Shown here one piece after another: positions 36,627 to 46,779 of a stretch of DNA of 64,000 nucleotides; positions within the stretch are counted from its first letter, which is position 1; each line of letters starts with the position of its first letter. Location of the stretch: NCBI RefSeq assembly GCF_038096175.1, contig NZ_CP151099.1, positions 7,418,001 through 7,482,000 on the forward strand. The letters run 5' to 3'. A model generated the notes under the pieces. The model ran no database searches. It was not told the origin of the DNA and was given only the letters and a program-made list of their open reading frames with translations. A program made the position numbers and the translations under genes. The DNA is from Nostoc sp. UHCC 0302. GTDB taxonomy: Bacteria; Cyanobacteriota; Cyanobacteriia; Cyanobacteriales; Nostocaceae.

Positions 36627-37424
36627 TTAGAAGCCTGGCAGGAACGCACTCCCAGCTCCCTGAAACATCAACCAAGAAAGAAAGAAGTTGCTAATAAATA
36701 TAATTAGTAAGGCGGTAACAACAGCTGTTGTGGTTGATTGTCCTACTCCTTTAGCTCCCCCTGTTGTTGTCAAACCCCAACTACAACCAATTACGGCAAT
36801 TAAAATACCGAAGCAACAAGCTTTAATTAGGGCGCTACAAATATCCCAGACGCCCAGAAAGTTACGTGCTGACTCTAGAAATACCGTGTCAGACAGGTTA
36901 TAAATGTGCGTTGCAATTATTAATCCCCCCAGCATCCCTGTGACCAAAGACAGGAGGGTTAAAATTGGCAGCATGAAACAGCAAGCAAGAACACGGGGGA
37001 TAACTAGATAATCAATTGGGTCAGTTTTTAACATCAACATGGCATCAATTTGCTCGGTTACTCGCATCGTGCCAATTTCTGCTGCAAACGCAGAACCAAC
37101 TCGCCCTGCCAAAATTACTGCTGTTAGCACAGGTGAGAGTTCCCGCGTCAATGCTACGGAAAGCACTCCGCCAACTATGTTTCCTGCACCGAAGTTGATA
37201 AATTCCCGGGCAACCTGAATTGTAAATACTGCCCCGACAAAAATAGCCGTCAATAGAGCAATAAATAGAGAATCTGGCCCAACCGCTGCCATTTGCTCTA
37301 AGGTGTTACGCCGATGAATTTTGCCCCTCATGAGGTGAACTAGTACTTGTCCACCCAGAAAAACCGCCGCCAGCAATCGCTGGCTCCATTCTCCTAAACT
37401 TGATTTGGATGTTGTCTGGCTCAA
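36627..37424 (-). CDS. MlaE-type lipid ABC transporter permease
   Basis: 265 aa with five or so membrane spans. The family motifs are LTRELSPVLTAVILAGRVGSA-like, seen here as LTRELSPVLTAVI and GRVGSAFAAEIGTMRVTEQI (about 103-125), and TGGAKGVGQSTTTAVV near the end. MlaE/TGD1-type permeases work with an MCE-domain protein and an ATPase to move phospholipids between membranes. The ATPase and MCE genes are not in this window. Together with the DUF3119 gene downstream it probably forms one transcription unit with 185 bases between. Confidence 0.9.
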   Translation of the reverse strand: MSQTTSKSSLGEWSQRLLAAVFLGGQVLVHLMRGKIHRRNTLEQMAAVGPDSLFIALLTAIFVGAVFTIQVAREFINFGAGNIVGGVLSVALTRELSPVLTAVILAGRVGSAFAAEIGTMRVTEQIDAMLMLKTDPIDYLVIPRVLACCFMLPILTLLSLVTGMLGGLIIATHIYNLSDTVFLESARNFLGVWDICSALIKACCFGILIAVIGCSWGLTTTGGAKGVGQSTTTAVVTALLIIFISNFFLSWLMFQGAGSAFLPGF

Positions 37425-37973
37425 TGTTTTGTAGCTAACTCGGTAATTGCCTTAAGAATAGCGAAAGTGATTGTAAATAGGGAATAGGGCATTGGGAATA
37501 AAGCATTAGGCATTGGGCATTGAGAGTGCTGAGTCCTGTTAGCGGTAGCGGGGCGTTTAGCCCGTGCTGAGTCAAGAGTCAAAAACTTCTTCCCCTGCCT
37601 CCCCTGCCTCTCCTAACCCCCTGCTCCCTGCTCCCTGCCCCTCCGCCCCTCTTCTCCCTCACTCTCCACTCTCTCAACTTAGGTTAAACATTAACTTACT
37701 TTAAAGCTGCTCTCAGAAAAGGAAACTGCTTTTAAGGCTCCTGTGACTCAATAAATCAGAGCTTACTTGAACTATGACCTTGATTTTTAAAGGGTTTCGT
37801 CAATTTCAGGTCTTTTTCATGCGCCCAGCATTTTTTGTAACTAGTAGACCTTTCTTTTAATGAAAACTTAAGATTTTTGACAGATTGTTTGCTCTGGAGC
37901 GATCGCACGTATTGTAGAAAATGACAAACCGTTATCTAGTTATTGTCGTCTTTACTCACGGAGCTTGTCCTAA
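37425..37973. other. repeat-rich intergenic region
   Basis: 549 bases. It holds a heptamer-like run at 37480-37520 (GGGCATTGGGAATA), the dispersed phrase TTAGCGGTAGCGGGGCGTTTAG at 37538-37559 (in pieces), and a C/T-rich stretch at 37590-37680 made of CCCCTGC units. No gene is recognised. The last 100 bases, without repeats, should carry the promoter of the gene at 37974. Confidence 0.6.
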
Positions 37974-38270
37974 ATGACCCTTTTTACTAACTTACTCCGT
38001 TCCCTACTGCTAACAATCATTTTTAGTTTTGTTGCCCCCATGCTTTTGGTGGGCAGCCTGTTGCTCACTCTATCCCTTATGGGTAACTTCCCTGGGTTAC
38101 AAGCATTGACCGAAGCGATCGCCACCGAAATCATGCATTTTCTTGCGACCTTTGGTAGTGGCACTCCCCTACGTGGACTATTCGTGATTAGCTTGACCTG
38201 TAGTTTTGTCGGCGCACTGTTTGATATGTACGTCTATTATAGGTATCAAATATTACGTATAAATTCCTGA
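37974..38270 (+). CDS. small two-span membrane protein, unknown
   Basis: 98 aa, with a CGGAG site about 8-10 bases before the ATG. Two hydrophobic helices: LLLTIIFSFVAPMLLVGSLL (about 10-30) and FVISLTCSFVGALFDMYVYY (about 69-88), with a short amphipathic link. The C-terminus is basic. No family is recognised with certainty. The clean start and codon use like the neighbours suggest it is real. Confidence 0.65.
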   Translation: MTLFTNLLRSLLLTIIFSFVAPMLLVGSLLLTLSLMGNFPGLQALTEAIATEIMHFLATFGSGTPLRGLFVISLTCSFVGALFDMYVYYRYQILRINS

Positions 38271-38772
38271 GAATGCTAATAACTTCGTCAGGTGCTTACG
38301 GGCTACACAATAGTTGAAAAAGTAATATTTCTCAATATGCAAAATGTAACTAGCATTATAGTAATTAAAGTGAATTATATTATTAATAATAAATTTTATT
38401 AATTAAATTGACTGCCTAGATATTCATTAAATAATTATTAACTGCCAGTTATCAGGAATTAATTACTAATAACTAACGACTCAATCTGGGTCAATAGACT
38501 GATTAAACTAGAATAGCCAAACTCAGGTGTGCTAGAATACAGTGCTGGACACTAAACTCTGTTGTGGATTATTCGCCTAGCTTAACGTCTTCAATGTGAT
38601 TTATTTATTGGCATTCGTTAAAACATAGCAAATAAAAAAGCTCGAAAAATATAAAAATTTGATTAAAATTGTGATTCACATTCTGCCTGCTCACGTTTCT
38701 TAACAGAGCAAAGCAGGTCGCGAGACCGCTGGGCATTTTATATTGAGTTTATTAAGAGGGATTTTGACACTC
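38271..38772. other. AT-rich intergenic region before sppA
   Basis: About 500 bases, strongly AT-rich (for example 38370-38450), with no open frame of note and no repeat shared with the rest of the window. It probably contains the sppA promoter. Nothing else was seen. Confidence 0.4.
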
Positions 38773-39594
38773 ATGGTTTGGCCATTTAAGCCCAAGTTTC
38801 GTAAACAAATTGCTCGGATTGAAATTACTGGTGCGATCGCCAGTGCAACTCGCAAACGAGTGTTAGAAGCCCTAAAGACTGTAGAGGAAAAAAAGTTTCC
38901 CGCATTACTGCTACGCATTGACAGCCCTGGCGGTACAGTAGGAGATTCTCAAGAAATCTACAGCGCTCTCAAACGTTTGCGCGAAAAAATCAAAATCGTT
39001 GCCAGCTTTGGTAATATTTCTGCTTCTGGAGGTGTTTACATCGGCATGGGAGCTGAACACATCGTCGCTAACCCAGGCACGATTACAGGTAGCATTGGTG
39101 TGATTCTGCGTGGAAATAACTTAGAACGCTTGCTAGAAAAAGTTGGTGTTTCCTTCAAAGTAATTAAGTCTGGCCCTTACAAAGACATTTTGGCTTTCGA
39201 CCGAGAACTGACTGAACCAGAAGAAAATATCCTCCAAGAATTAATAGACATAAGTTATCAGCAGTTTGTCCAAACAGTAGCTGATGCTCGTTCTTTGGGG
39301 GTAGAAACTGTCAAAACTTTCGCCGATGGTCGAATTTTTACTGGACAGCAAGCCTTAGAACTAGGTGTTGTAGACCGCTTAGGAACAGAAGAAGATGCTC
39401 GTCGTTGGACAGCAGAATTGGTTGGTCTTGATCCAGAAAAAACTCTCTGTTATACCCTAGAAGAACGTAAACCCTTGTTAAGTCGTGTTCTACCAGGGAG
39501 TCGTCAGGTTTCATCAGGAATTGGGGCTAGTATAAATTGGCTGGAATTTGAAATGTCTACTAGTGGTTTACCCTTGTGGTTATATAGACCATAA
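38773..39594 (+). CDS. sppA: signal peptide peptidase SppA (S49)
   Basis: 273 aa from ATG 38773 (MVWPFKPKFRKQIARIEI); an in-frame TTG at 38743 is the alternative, but family members begin near this Met. Short, single-core S49 type. Visible motifs: LLRIDSPGGTVGDSQEIY, the catalytic Ser in ISASGGVYIG, and the general-base Lys in KSGPYKDI. No N-terminal membrane span is obvious, so attachment to the membrane may be peripheral. It degrades leftover signal peptides. In cyanobacteria SppA-type proteases have also been linked to antenna turnover. The catalytic call is firm. Confidence 0.9.
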   Translation: MVWPFKPKFRKQIARIEITGAIASATRKRVLEALKTVEEKKFPALLLRIDSPGGTVGDSQEIYSALKRLREKIKIVASFGNISASGGVYIGMGAEHIVANPGTITGSIGVILRGNNLERLLEKVGVSFKVIKSGPYKDILAFDRELTEPEENILQELIDISYQQFVQTVADARSLGVETVKTFADGRIFTGQQALELGVVDRLGTEEDARRWTAELVGLDPEKTLCYTLEERKPLLSRVLPGSRQVSSGIGASINWLEFEMSTSGLPLWLYRP

Positions 39595-39599
39595 ATGGT

Positions 39600-39676
39600 T
39601 GTTGTCATTTGTCTTTTGTCTTTTGTCCTTTGACTAATGACTGATGACTAATGACCAATGACTAATGACTAAATTA
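39600..39676. repeat. heptanucleotide tandem repeat (STRR)
   Basis: A run of TTGTCTT-type units passes into ACTAATG/ACCAATG units, six or more in all. The array ends just before the AAGGAGG site of the chorismate mutase gene. Confidence 0.7.
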
Positions 39677-39690
39677 AGGAGGATTTTGGC

Positions 39691-40101
39691 GTGGAGTGGC
39701 AAATGCGGGCTATTCGTGGAGCAACAACCGTTACAGAAAATACAGTTGAGGCAATTCGAGAAGTGGTGACGGAACTACTAGATGAACTAGAAAACCGGAA
39801 CCACCTCCAGCCTACAGGCATTATTAGTGTTACTTTCTCAGTAACACGCGACTTGGATGCTATTTTTCCAGCAGCGATCGCAAGAACACGTCCTGGCTGG
39901 GATAATGTAGCCATGTTAGATGTGCAGCAAATGCACGTCGAAGGCTGTTTAGAGAACTGCATTCGGTTTTTAGTTCACGCGTACCTGCCAGTCTCTGCGC
40001 CAATTCACCATATCTATTTGCGTAATGCTGCCAATTTGCGTCCTGACTGGAGTTTACCCCAGACAGTCCAAACATCACAGCCAGCAGTCAAAACAAAATA
40101 G
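39691..40101 (+). CDS. aroH: chorismate mutase, AroH type
   Basis: 136 aa from GTG 39691, which has a strong AAGGAGG 8 bases upstream; ATG 39703 is less well placed. AroH-class features: MRAIRGATTVTENTVEAI at the N-terminus with the active-site Arg, TFSVTRDLDAIFPA, and the central WDNVAMLDVQQMHVEG with the Arg/Cys region. It converts chorismate to prephenate for Phe and Tyr synthesis as a trimer. The C-terminal 20 residues are unusually polar. It is immediately downstream of sppA and a repeat array, with no evident operon. Confidence 0.92.
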   Translation: MEWQMRAIRGATTVTENTVEAIREVVTELLDELENRNHLQPTGIISVTFSVTRDLDAIFPAAIARTRPGWDNVAMLDVQQMHVEGCLENCIRFLVHAYLPVSAPIHHIYLRNAANLRPDWSLPQTVQTSQPAVKTK

Positions 40102-40464
40102 TAAAACGTAAAAGATTTCTTGTTCACATAAAGAAAAGTTTGATCTAAGGAAGCCTTAGCTCAAAACATCTTTTATCATCATGTTTCTTGTGAGAAATCA
40201 TACTAATTAGAAAAAAGAATGCGACAAATATTCCATCTGTAGAGACGCGATTCATCGCGTCTTTATCCAAAGATGTGTTGCAACCATTAATTGAATTGGT
40301 ATCAGATTAAAATATACACTGAACAAAGCCTACAGTAATTTGATTTTTACTTTATAAATAACCTCTAAAAACAAGCTTTTCTGATGGAATCTACGAAAAT
40401 TTAATGTAAAAAGGCAATTTTATAACAAGTCTAATTGCCTACAAATAAACTTAGCTAACTCAGA
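40102..40464. other. intergenic region with dispersed palindrome
   Basis: 363 bases. A stem of the GACGCGA-TTCA-TCGCGTC family lies at 40244-40261, followed on the plus strand by TTTATCC, and might serve as terminator of aroH. The remainder is AT-rich, without a gene. Confidence 0.55.
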
Positions 40465-42570
40465 TTAAACAATCGACAAGATTGATAAATTATTAATCGG
40501 AACCGCAACTACACTATTACTCCACCTAGTAATCTCAATAATGGCATCAGTGGTGGCAAGAAACCCATTGACATTATCATTAATAACCAAGAACGTCCGC
40601 TGCTTATCAGCCGTACCTAGAGTAAATGTTGCCGCCTGATTAGCAGCAAAATTGCTAGTATTCAATAAGTCTTGAATTTCTGTCTCAGTCAAAGTGTTAA
40701 TATTGCCAAACTGGCCCACATTGCTGGCGTTCACGGCTAATGGTGCATCAATGGTATCTACGCCAATCTGAAAGTCTTTAATTACATCAAAATTCGACAG
40801 CAACGAATCACTTAAAGACTCAAGCACAAACGTATCACGGCTTTTACCACCAACTAAGATATCGCCACCAGCACCGCCAATGAGGGTATCATTACCGTTG
40901 TCACCTGAGAGTTTATCATTGCCGTCAAACCCTGAGAGTTGATCATTACCGTTGCCACCATAAAGTAGGTCATTACCATCAAAACCTACTAAATCATCAC
41001 TACCGTTACCACCATAAAGAGAGTCAACACCAGCTAATCCCAAAAGTTCATCGTTACCGTCACCACCATAAATTTTGTCATTGCCAGCATCCCCAATCAG
41101 TTCATCGTTATCATTGCCACCATTGAGAAGTAAATCTGGCACTGGATGCTCATCATTAACAATTTTCGCTATAAGTTGATTAATGCGAACGTCGACGTAG
41201 TAATAGCGATCAACAAAAATATTGACTACAGCTGTATCGTAAATGTAACTAACAATACTATCAGCAACACTATCATTATTATTATCACTCTCTTTTGATA
41301 TTAGCTTGCCAAAGGTATCATATTTATAAGTAGTCAGCGTATCAATTATGCCATCGTTATTTTTGTCAGTCTGTTTAGATATCAGCTTACCCTCAGCATC
41401 ATAGCTGTCAATGGAGACTGCATCAGCCTGAGTATCACCGTTATTATTAATTACGCTTGTGCGACCAAATGTATTAGTAAAAGAAGGTTCACTACTACCA
41501 CTGGAAGATATTAAATTACCGTAAGTATCGTAGCCATAAGTGACGTATTTATTAACACCTAGTTTATAGCTTGCAGATGTTATACGACCGTAGGGATCAT
41601 AGGTATAAGTAGCGGAGAGTTCATCACCTTTGCCATCGCCATCAAAATCTGAGCTTTTGGATGTTTGGTTACCGTTAGCATCGTAGGTATAAACGTGACC
41701 CTCTACAACTTGGCCATCTTCATAATATATAGAGGAAGTTTGATTGCCGTTGGCATCGTAGGTATAGGATTGAGAATACGACCCAGAGTTGACGGATATA
41801 AGATTGCCGTTAGTATCGTAAGTAGAGTTTGCGGGTATAAGATTGCCGTTGGCATCGTAAGTATAAGTAGCACTATTGTCAACTTTGCCGTCACCATCGC
41901 TATCTCTGCTTAACGATGCCAACCTACTATCAGCATCAAAGTTAAAAGTGGTGACTTCCTCAGCCTTGCCATCGCTATTTGAGTCAGAGCTTACTGTTAT
42001 CGAGTTGCCTTTCGGATTATAAGTATATGTAGTGGTAGAGTCAACTTTGCCATCACCATTGTTGTCATCACTTTTGGATGTCAACTTGCCTTTGGCATTA
42101 TAAGTATAGGTAGTGATAGAGTCAGGTTTGCGATCGCCATCGTTATCAATACTTTCTGATGTACGGTTGCCGTTAGCATTGTAAGTATAAATCTTATTAT
42201 TTTCAGATATCAGGTTGCCCTGAGCATCGTAAGTATACGTTTGGAGATTATCATACAAAAGCTCTGATGTCAGGTTGCCGGTAGCATCATATGTTTTGCT
42301 CTGAGAAATTCCGCCGTCGGGGTAGTAAAAAACTTCTGATCTCAGGTTGCCATCGGCATCATAAGTATAGCTGGAGCTGAGAGTACTACCTAAGCTTACG
42401 GATATCAGATTACCTTTGGCATCATAAGTATAAATGTAATTGAAAAAATCAAAGCTACTAGATACCACGCCATAGGTAATGACTGAATCTGCTACGCCAT
42501 CACTGTTGTTGTCAATGCTCTCAGTGATCAACTCGCCACTATTGTAAGTATAAGTTGTAGTTGAAACCAT
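40465..42570 (-). CDS. RTX-type secreted protein with EF-hand/YD-like repeats
   Basis: 701 aa. Residues 1 to about 470 are some 17 imperfect repeats of the form TYTYDANGNLTSES followed by DNNGDGKVDS, that is, a YD-like strand pair followed by an EF-hand-like calcium loop D-N-N-G-D-G-x-x-D. About 485-590 is an RTX block of nonapeptides (GGDGNDELLG, GGNGNDQLSG) that binds Ca as a beta roll, then a C-terminal domain (DVIKDFQIGVDTI) typical of type I secretion targets. There is no signal peptide, as expected. Function is unknown; adhesive or surface roles are plausible. It is tandem to a longer paralogue at 43114-45615. Confidence 0.75.
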   Translation of the reverse strand: MVSTTTYTYNSGELITESIDNNSDGVADSVITYGVVSSSFDFFNYIYTYDAKGNLISVSLGSTLSSSYTYDADGNLRSEVFYYPDGGISQSKTYDATGNLTSELLYDNLQTYTYDAQGNLISENNKIYTYNANGNRTSESIDNDGDRKPDSITTYTYNAKGKLTSKSDDNNGDGKVDSTTTYTYNPKGNSITVSSDSNSDGKAEEVTTFNFDADSRLASLSRDSDGDGKVDNSATYTYDANGNLIPANSTYDTNGNLISVNSGSYSQSYTYDANGNQTSSIYYEDGQVVEGHVYTYDANGNQTSKSSDFDGDGKGDELSATYTYDPYGRITSASYKLGVNKYVTYGYDTYGNLISSSGSSEPSFTNTFGRTSVINNNGDTQADAVSIDSYDAEGKLISKQTDKNNDGIIDTLTTYKYDTFGKLISKESDNNNDSVADSIVSYIYDTAVVNIFVDRYYYVDVRINQLIAKIVNDEHPVPDLLLNGGNDNDELIGDAGNDKIYGGDGNDELLGLAGVDSLYGGNGSDDLVGFDGNDLLYGGNGNDQLSGFDGNDKLSGDNGNDTLIGGAGGDILVGGKSRDTFVLESLSDSLLSNFDVIKDFQIGVDTIDAPLAVNASNVGQFGNINTLTETEIQDLLNTSNFAANQAATFTLGTADKQRTFLVINDNVNGFLATTDAIIEITRWSNSVVAVPINNLSILSIV

Positions 42571-43113
42571 GACTTTAATAAAATAATATAGTCGATGTAA
42601 TTATTGATTTTAGCGATTTCTATGTAACTTTATTTACTAATTAATGTTTAGTAATAAATTTAACTTTTAATCCAATTAAGTATAGTCACACCGCTAAGTA
42701 AGCAAAACAAAATTAAATTCATCTACTTTAAGGATGATATTGAGGATATAAATAAAAATAAACTTCTTTTATAGCAAGCGATCGCTAAACTTTAAAAACT
42801 CAAGTGTCTCTCAAAATTCCCAACAAAATCTCACACTATCTTTCGTATAGATAGTAGGAAAGCGCCCTTAAATTACCGCTGTACCCAGTAATTTGAATGA
42901 TCACATCAGTTTTAGCATCAAATCTACTGGTAGAATTCAGAGCTAAAAATATCTGGCGATAAGAATTAACGATTTTCAAAATAAGCGATCGCCTGTTGTT
43001 ACTCCCTTAATTGTTGTTGAGAAAAAGCTGATTATTGTGTCAAATTAGTACTTTATTGACTGCATAAATTATATTTAATAGTAATTTATGCAGTCCAACT
43101 CAGCTAACTCAGG
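42571..43113. other. intergenic region between the RTX paralogues
   Basis: 543 bases, AT-rich, with two GCGATCGC sites and no gene recognised on either strand. It should contain the promoter of the downstream RTX gene and any terminator of the upstream one. No hairpin with a T-run was found. Confidence 0.45.
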
Positions 43114-45615
43114 TTAAACAATCGACAATGCCGATAACCCATAACCAGGATTAGAACTGAATCCAGTAATTTCGATAAGTGCGTCAGTTGTGGCAACAAA
43201 TCCATTGGCATTATCATTAAGAGCCAAGAACGTCCGCTGATTATCACCCGTACCTAGAGTAAATGTTGCCGCCTGATTAGCAGCAAAAGAGGTACTGTTG
43301 AGTAAACTTTGGATTTTCGCCTCATTCAAAATGTTAATGGAGCCAAACTGAACAATATTTGCAGCACTCACAGCTAATGGTGCATCAATGGTATCAACTC
43401 CAATTTTAAAGTCTTTAATTACATCAAAATTCGACAGCAACGAATCACTTAAAGACTCAAACACAAACGTATTACGACCATTACCACCAATTAAGATATC
43501 GCCACCAGCACCGCCGATGAGGGTATCATTACCATTTTCACCTGAGAGTTTGTCATTGCCGTCAAACCCTGAGAGTTGATCATTACCGTTGCCACCATAA
43601 AGTAGGTCATTGCCATCAAAACCTACTAAATCATCACTACCGTTGCCACCATAAAGAGAGTCAACACCAGCTAATCCCAAAAGTTCATCGTTACCGTCAC
43701 CACCATAAATAATGTCATTGCCAGCATCACCAATTAGTTCATCATTACCGCTACCACCGTTGAGGAGCAAACCCTGTACTGGATTGTCATCATCAACAAT
43801 CTTCGCTACAAGTTGACTAGTACGAATGTCGAGGGAGCCGGAGCGATCAACAATGGTGCTGACTATAGCCGTATCGTAAATGTAGCTTACAATACTATCA
43901 GCAACGCCATCCTTGTTATTGTCAGTCTCTTCTGCTATTAACTTGCCAAAGGTATCGTATTTGTAAGTAGTAGCTGCGTCAATAGTGCCGTCATTGCCAT
44001 TATCAACGTTTTTAATGAGCAGCCTGCCGTTGGCATCGTAATTGTAAGTGGCAATAGTGTCAATAACATCATCATTGTTGTTATCAGTCTCTTCAGATAT
44101 CACCTTGCCATCGGCATTGTAACCGTAGGTAGTAACTACATCTATAATGCCGTCGTTGCCATTATCAACATTTTTGGTAAGCAGCTTGCCGCTATCATCA
44201 TAGCTGTAACTGGTGAATGTATCAGTGACACCATCATTATTGTTATCAGTCTCTTTAGATATCAGCTTGCCCTTGACATCATAGTTATAATTCGTGAATG
44301 TATCAGGCTCACCATCCCCGTTGAAATCATCAGTTGCTGTTAACCGTCCATAGGTACTCCCGAAGCTTTCTACACCCCAGAGACCACCAGCGGATGTTAG
44401 ATTACCGTAGCGATCATAGGTATATGAACCTTCATAGCTAAATGTGCCATCACCATTTGGGGAAACGCTTGTGGATATTAATCGCTGATAAGCATCGTAA
44501 GCAGAAATACTGTTAATAGTGTCAACTATGCCGTCACCATCGGAGTCATAACTATCAGATGTGGGGTTGCCGAAAGCATTGTAAGTAACAGTGCTAATAC
44601 TTTCAAATATGCCGTCACCATCGTTATCTCGGCTGGATGATATCTGGTTGCCGTCTGCATCATAAGTAAAAATACTGGTCACGTCAGCTATGCCGTCGCC
44701 ATTAGAATCTTCGCTAAAGAATGTCTGGTTACCATCGGCATCATAAGTAGAACTGGTGACTTGTTCAAGAACACCATCACCATTTGTATCTCTGCTATAG
44801 GATGTTTCGTTGCCGTTAGCGTCATAAGTGTAGAGAGTAGCGCCAAATGAATCAAGATTACCTTCGTCATCATAGTAGTTGGTACTTTTGGTTATCTGGT
44901 TGCCGTCAGCACTGTATGTATAGATTGTGATATCGTCACGTCTGCCATCATTGTAGTTATTTGCTTCAGATGTCACTCTACCGTAGGCATCATAAATATA
45001 CGTAGTAGTCTGGTTAAAGTTGCTAGCGTTTATGTCACCATAACCAGTGGTTATCAGTCTGCCGTTGCTATCGTAAGTATAGATAACACCATTTCCGCTA
45101 CTGCCCTGGGTAGATATTAGCTTGCCATTAGCGTTGTAAGTATATGTGGTGACTCCCGCAGGATTACCGTCATTATAGTCAGAGCTTTCAGATGTGATAT
45201 TGCCATTATCATCGTAGGTAAAAGCTTTGATTAGGTCAGGATTACCATCCCCATTGTTGTCGTAGCTTTCAAATGTGCGATCGCCGTTGGCATCGTAGCT
45301 ATAGATATTTTTACTGCCCAACGTCAAATTACCATCTCCATCAATGTAGCTTACGCTTTCGGATGTGAGATTGCCGTTACTATCATAAGTAAAACTACTT
45401 ATCTCAGTTACACTGCTATCATAAGAAAATAGCAGAGTTCGAGATATCAGATTACCCTGTTCATCGTAAGTATAAATAATATCAAAAGGGTCAGAGTAGC
45501 CAGCTACCACATTGTAGTTGATGACTGAGTTTGCTATACCATCACTGTTGTTGTCAATGCTTTCAGTGGTTAGGATACCGTCAGTATTGTAGGTATAACT
45601 TGTAGTTGACACCAT
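43114..45615 (-). CDS. RTX-type secreted protein with EF-hand/YD-like repeats, longer paralogue
   Basis: 833 aa. Same plan as the gene at 40465: about 20 YD-like plus D-x-N-x-D-G-x-x-D units over the first 590 residues, an RTX block at about 620-725 and a C-terminal secretion-type domain (DVIKDFKIGVDTI). The RTX-coding part is nearly identical at DNA level to the other gene, while the N-terminal repeats differ more, suggesting gene conversion or a recent duplication of the 3' half. No type I exporter genes lie beside it. The function is unknown. Confidence 0.75.
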   Translation of the reverse strand: MVSTTSYTYNTDGILTTESIDNNSDGIANSVINYNVVAGYSDPFDIIYTYDEQGNLISRTLLFSYDSSVTEISSFTYDSNGNLTSESVSYIDGDGNLTLGSKNIYSYDANGDRTFESYDNNGDGNPDLIKAFTYDDNGNITSESSDYNDGNPAGVTTYTYNANGKLISTQGSSGNGVIYTYDSNGRLITTGYGDINASNFNQTTTYIYDAYGRVTSEANNYNDGRRDDITIYTYSADGNQITKSTNYYDDEGNLDSFGATLYTYDANGNETSYSRDTNGDGVLEQVTSSTYDADGNQTFFSEDSNGDGIADVTSIFTYDADGNQISSSRDNDGDGIFESISTVTYNAFGNPTSDSYDSDGDGIVDTINSISAYDAYQRLISTSVSPNGDGTFSYEGSYTYDRYGNLTSAGGLWGVESFGSTYGRLTATDDFNGDGEPDTFTNYNYDVKGKLISKETDNNNDGVTDTFTSYSYDDSGKLLTKNVDNGNDGIIDVVTTYGYNADGKVISEETDNNNDDVIDTIATYNYDANGRLLIKNVDNGNDGTIDAATTYKYDTFGKLIAEETDNNKDGVADSIVSYIYDTAIVSTIVDRSGSLDIRTSQLVAKIVDDDNPVQGLLLNGGSGNDELIGDAGNDIIYGGDGNDELLGLAGVDSLYGGNGSDDLVGFDGNDLLYGGNGNDQLSGFDGNDKLSGENGNDTLIGGAGGDILIGGNGRNTFVFESLSDSLLSNFDVIKDFKIGVDTIDAPLAVSAANIVQFGSINILNEAKIQSLLNSTSFAANQAATFTLGTGDNQRTFLALNDNANGFVATTDALIEITGFSSNPGYGLSALSIV

Positions 45616-45843
45616 GATTTTTTGGGAAGTGTAAATAATTTTTGATTGTAGCGAGTTTTTAAGTGACTTTCTTTACCAGTTAATATATGTAAATACATTG
45701 AGGTAAGTATGCAATAAAGTACAATAAAGTCAAGTTAGACTAATACTAAAGCTAACTTAAGTTTCTCTACCTTTAGGATGATTTATTGTACGGTTATCAG
45801 TGTTTAATTAGATTTAAATAAAATAATCTGAAAAAATAAGATA

Positions 45844-46779
45844 TTAAGAAGAAATTGGTTTTTTAATATCTTTAGACACATTTAATCCCTTTGCTTTCCG
45901 GAACTCTAGGACAACATCTTTAATATCCCGCAATTCACTCTCAACTAAATTGTTTAATTGCCGCATTTCGTCTGCTGAAATCTTGCCTACTAGTTGAGCG
46001 ATCGCTTTTCTTAATTCAGGATATTTTTTCAAAATTTCTTGTCGAACAATTGGCACAACTTCATAAGGTGGAAAGTAGTGTTTATCATCCTTTAATACCA
46101 CTACATCCAAACGAGAAATCTGCCCGTCTGTTGAGCTACCAGCCACCATATCTACCAATTTTTGTACCAAAGCACGATACACTAAACCCAAATCCATAAT
46201 TTGGGGTGGTTTGTTAAAGTTTAAATTGTAGGTTTTAGCTAATCCCGGAAAACCATCTTCTCGTTCTAAAAATTCATAACCAAAACCACCACGCCACTTT
46301 GGTGTATATTCAGCAACTTGGGAAAGAGTTTGAATATTGTAGCGTCTGGCATCTTCACCCCGGATAATCATGGCAAAAGTATTTTCAAAACCCAAGGATG
46401 GTAATACTTCGAGATTGAATTGCTGGGCGTATGCTTGTTTTAGTTTTTCATAAACTATTTTGGGGTCGGTAACTGCTTTTTGTTTTAAAATCCCAGCATA
46501 AGCTGTGCCAGTATACTCAATATAAGCATCAATTTTGCCACTAATAATAGCGTTATGACAGATAAAAGAACCACCTAACCTGGGGCGACGCTCTACTTTT
46601 AAATTAGTTGTAGCCTCAATTTGTTGGGCTAGAAGTTCTCCCAAAATATCTTGTTCTGTAAAATCTTTAGAAGCAACGATAATATCACCGCCACCGCTAC
46701 TATTTGTATTTTGGTGACAGCCAGTAGTTATTAGTAACAAGGCGAAAGCTAAAAAGCAAAGTGCCAAAAATCTTTTCAT
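45844..46779 (-). CDS. osmoprotectant/glycine betaine ABC transporter, substrate-binding lipoprotein (OpuBC/OsmX type)
   Basis: 311 aa. Lipoprotein signal with LLITTGCHQ (Cys about 21). The mature chain begins IIVASKDFTEQDILGELLA, typical of the QAT-family betaine/choline-binding proteins, and includes AYIEYTGTAYAGIL and VDMVAGSSTDGQI. It delivers the ligand to the permease encoded just upstream, whose stop shares one base with this start (TAATG). The ligand cannot be fixed by eye, since the aromatic-cage residues were not mapped. It is the last gene of a three-gene operon. Confidence 0.9.
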   Translation of the reverse strand: MKRFLALCFLAFALLLITTGCHQNTNSSGGGDIIVASKDFTEQDILGELLAQQIEATTNLKVERRPRLGGSFICHNAIISGKIDAYIEYTGTAYAGILKQKAVTDPKIVYEKLKQAYAQQFNLEVLPSLGFENTFAMIIRGEDARRYNIQTLSQVAEYTPKWRGGFGYEFLEREDGFPGLAKTYNLNFNKPPQIMDLGLVYRALVQKLVDMVAGSSTDGQISRLDVVVLKDDKHYFPPYEVVPIVRQEILKKYPELRKAIAQLVGKISADEMRQLNNLVESELRDIKDVVLEFRKAKGLNVSKDIKKPISS

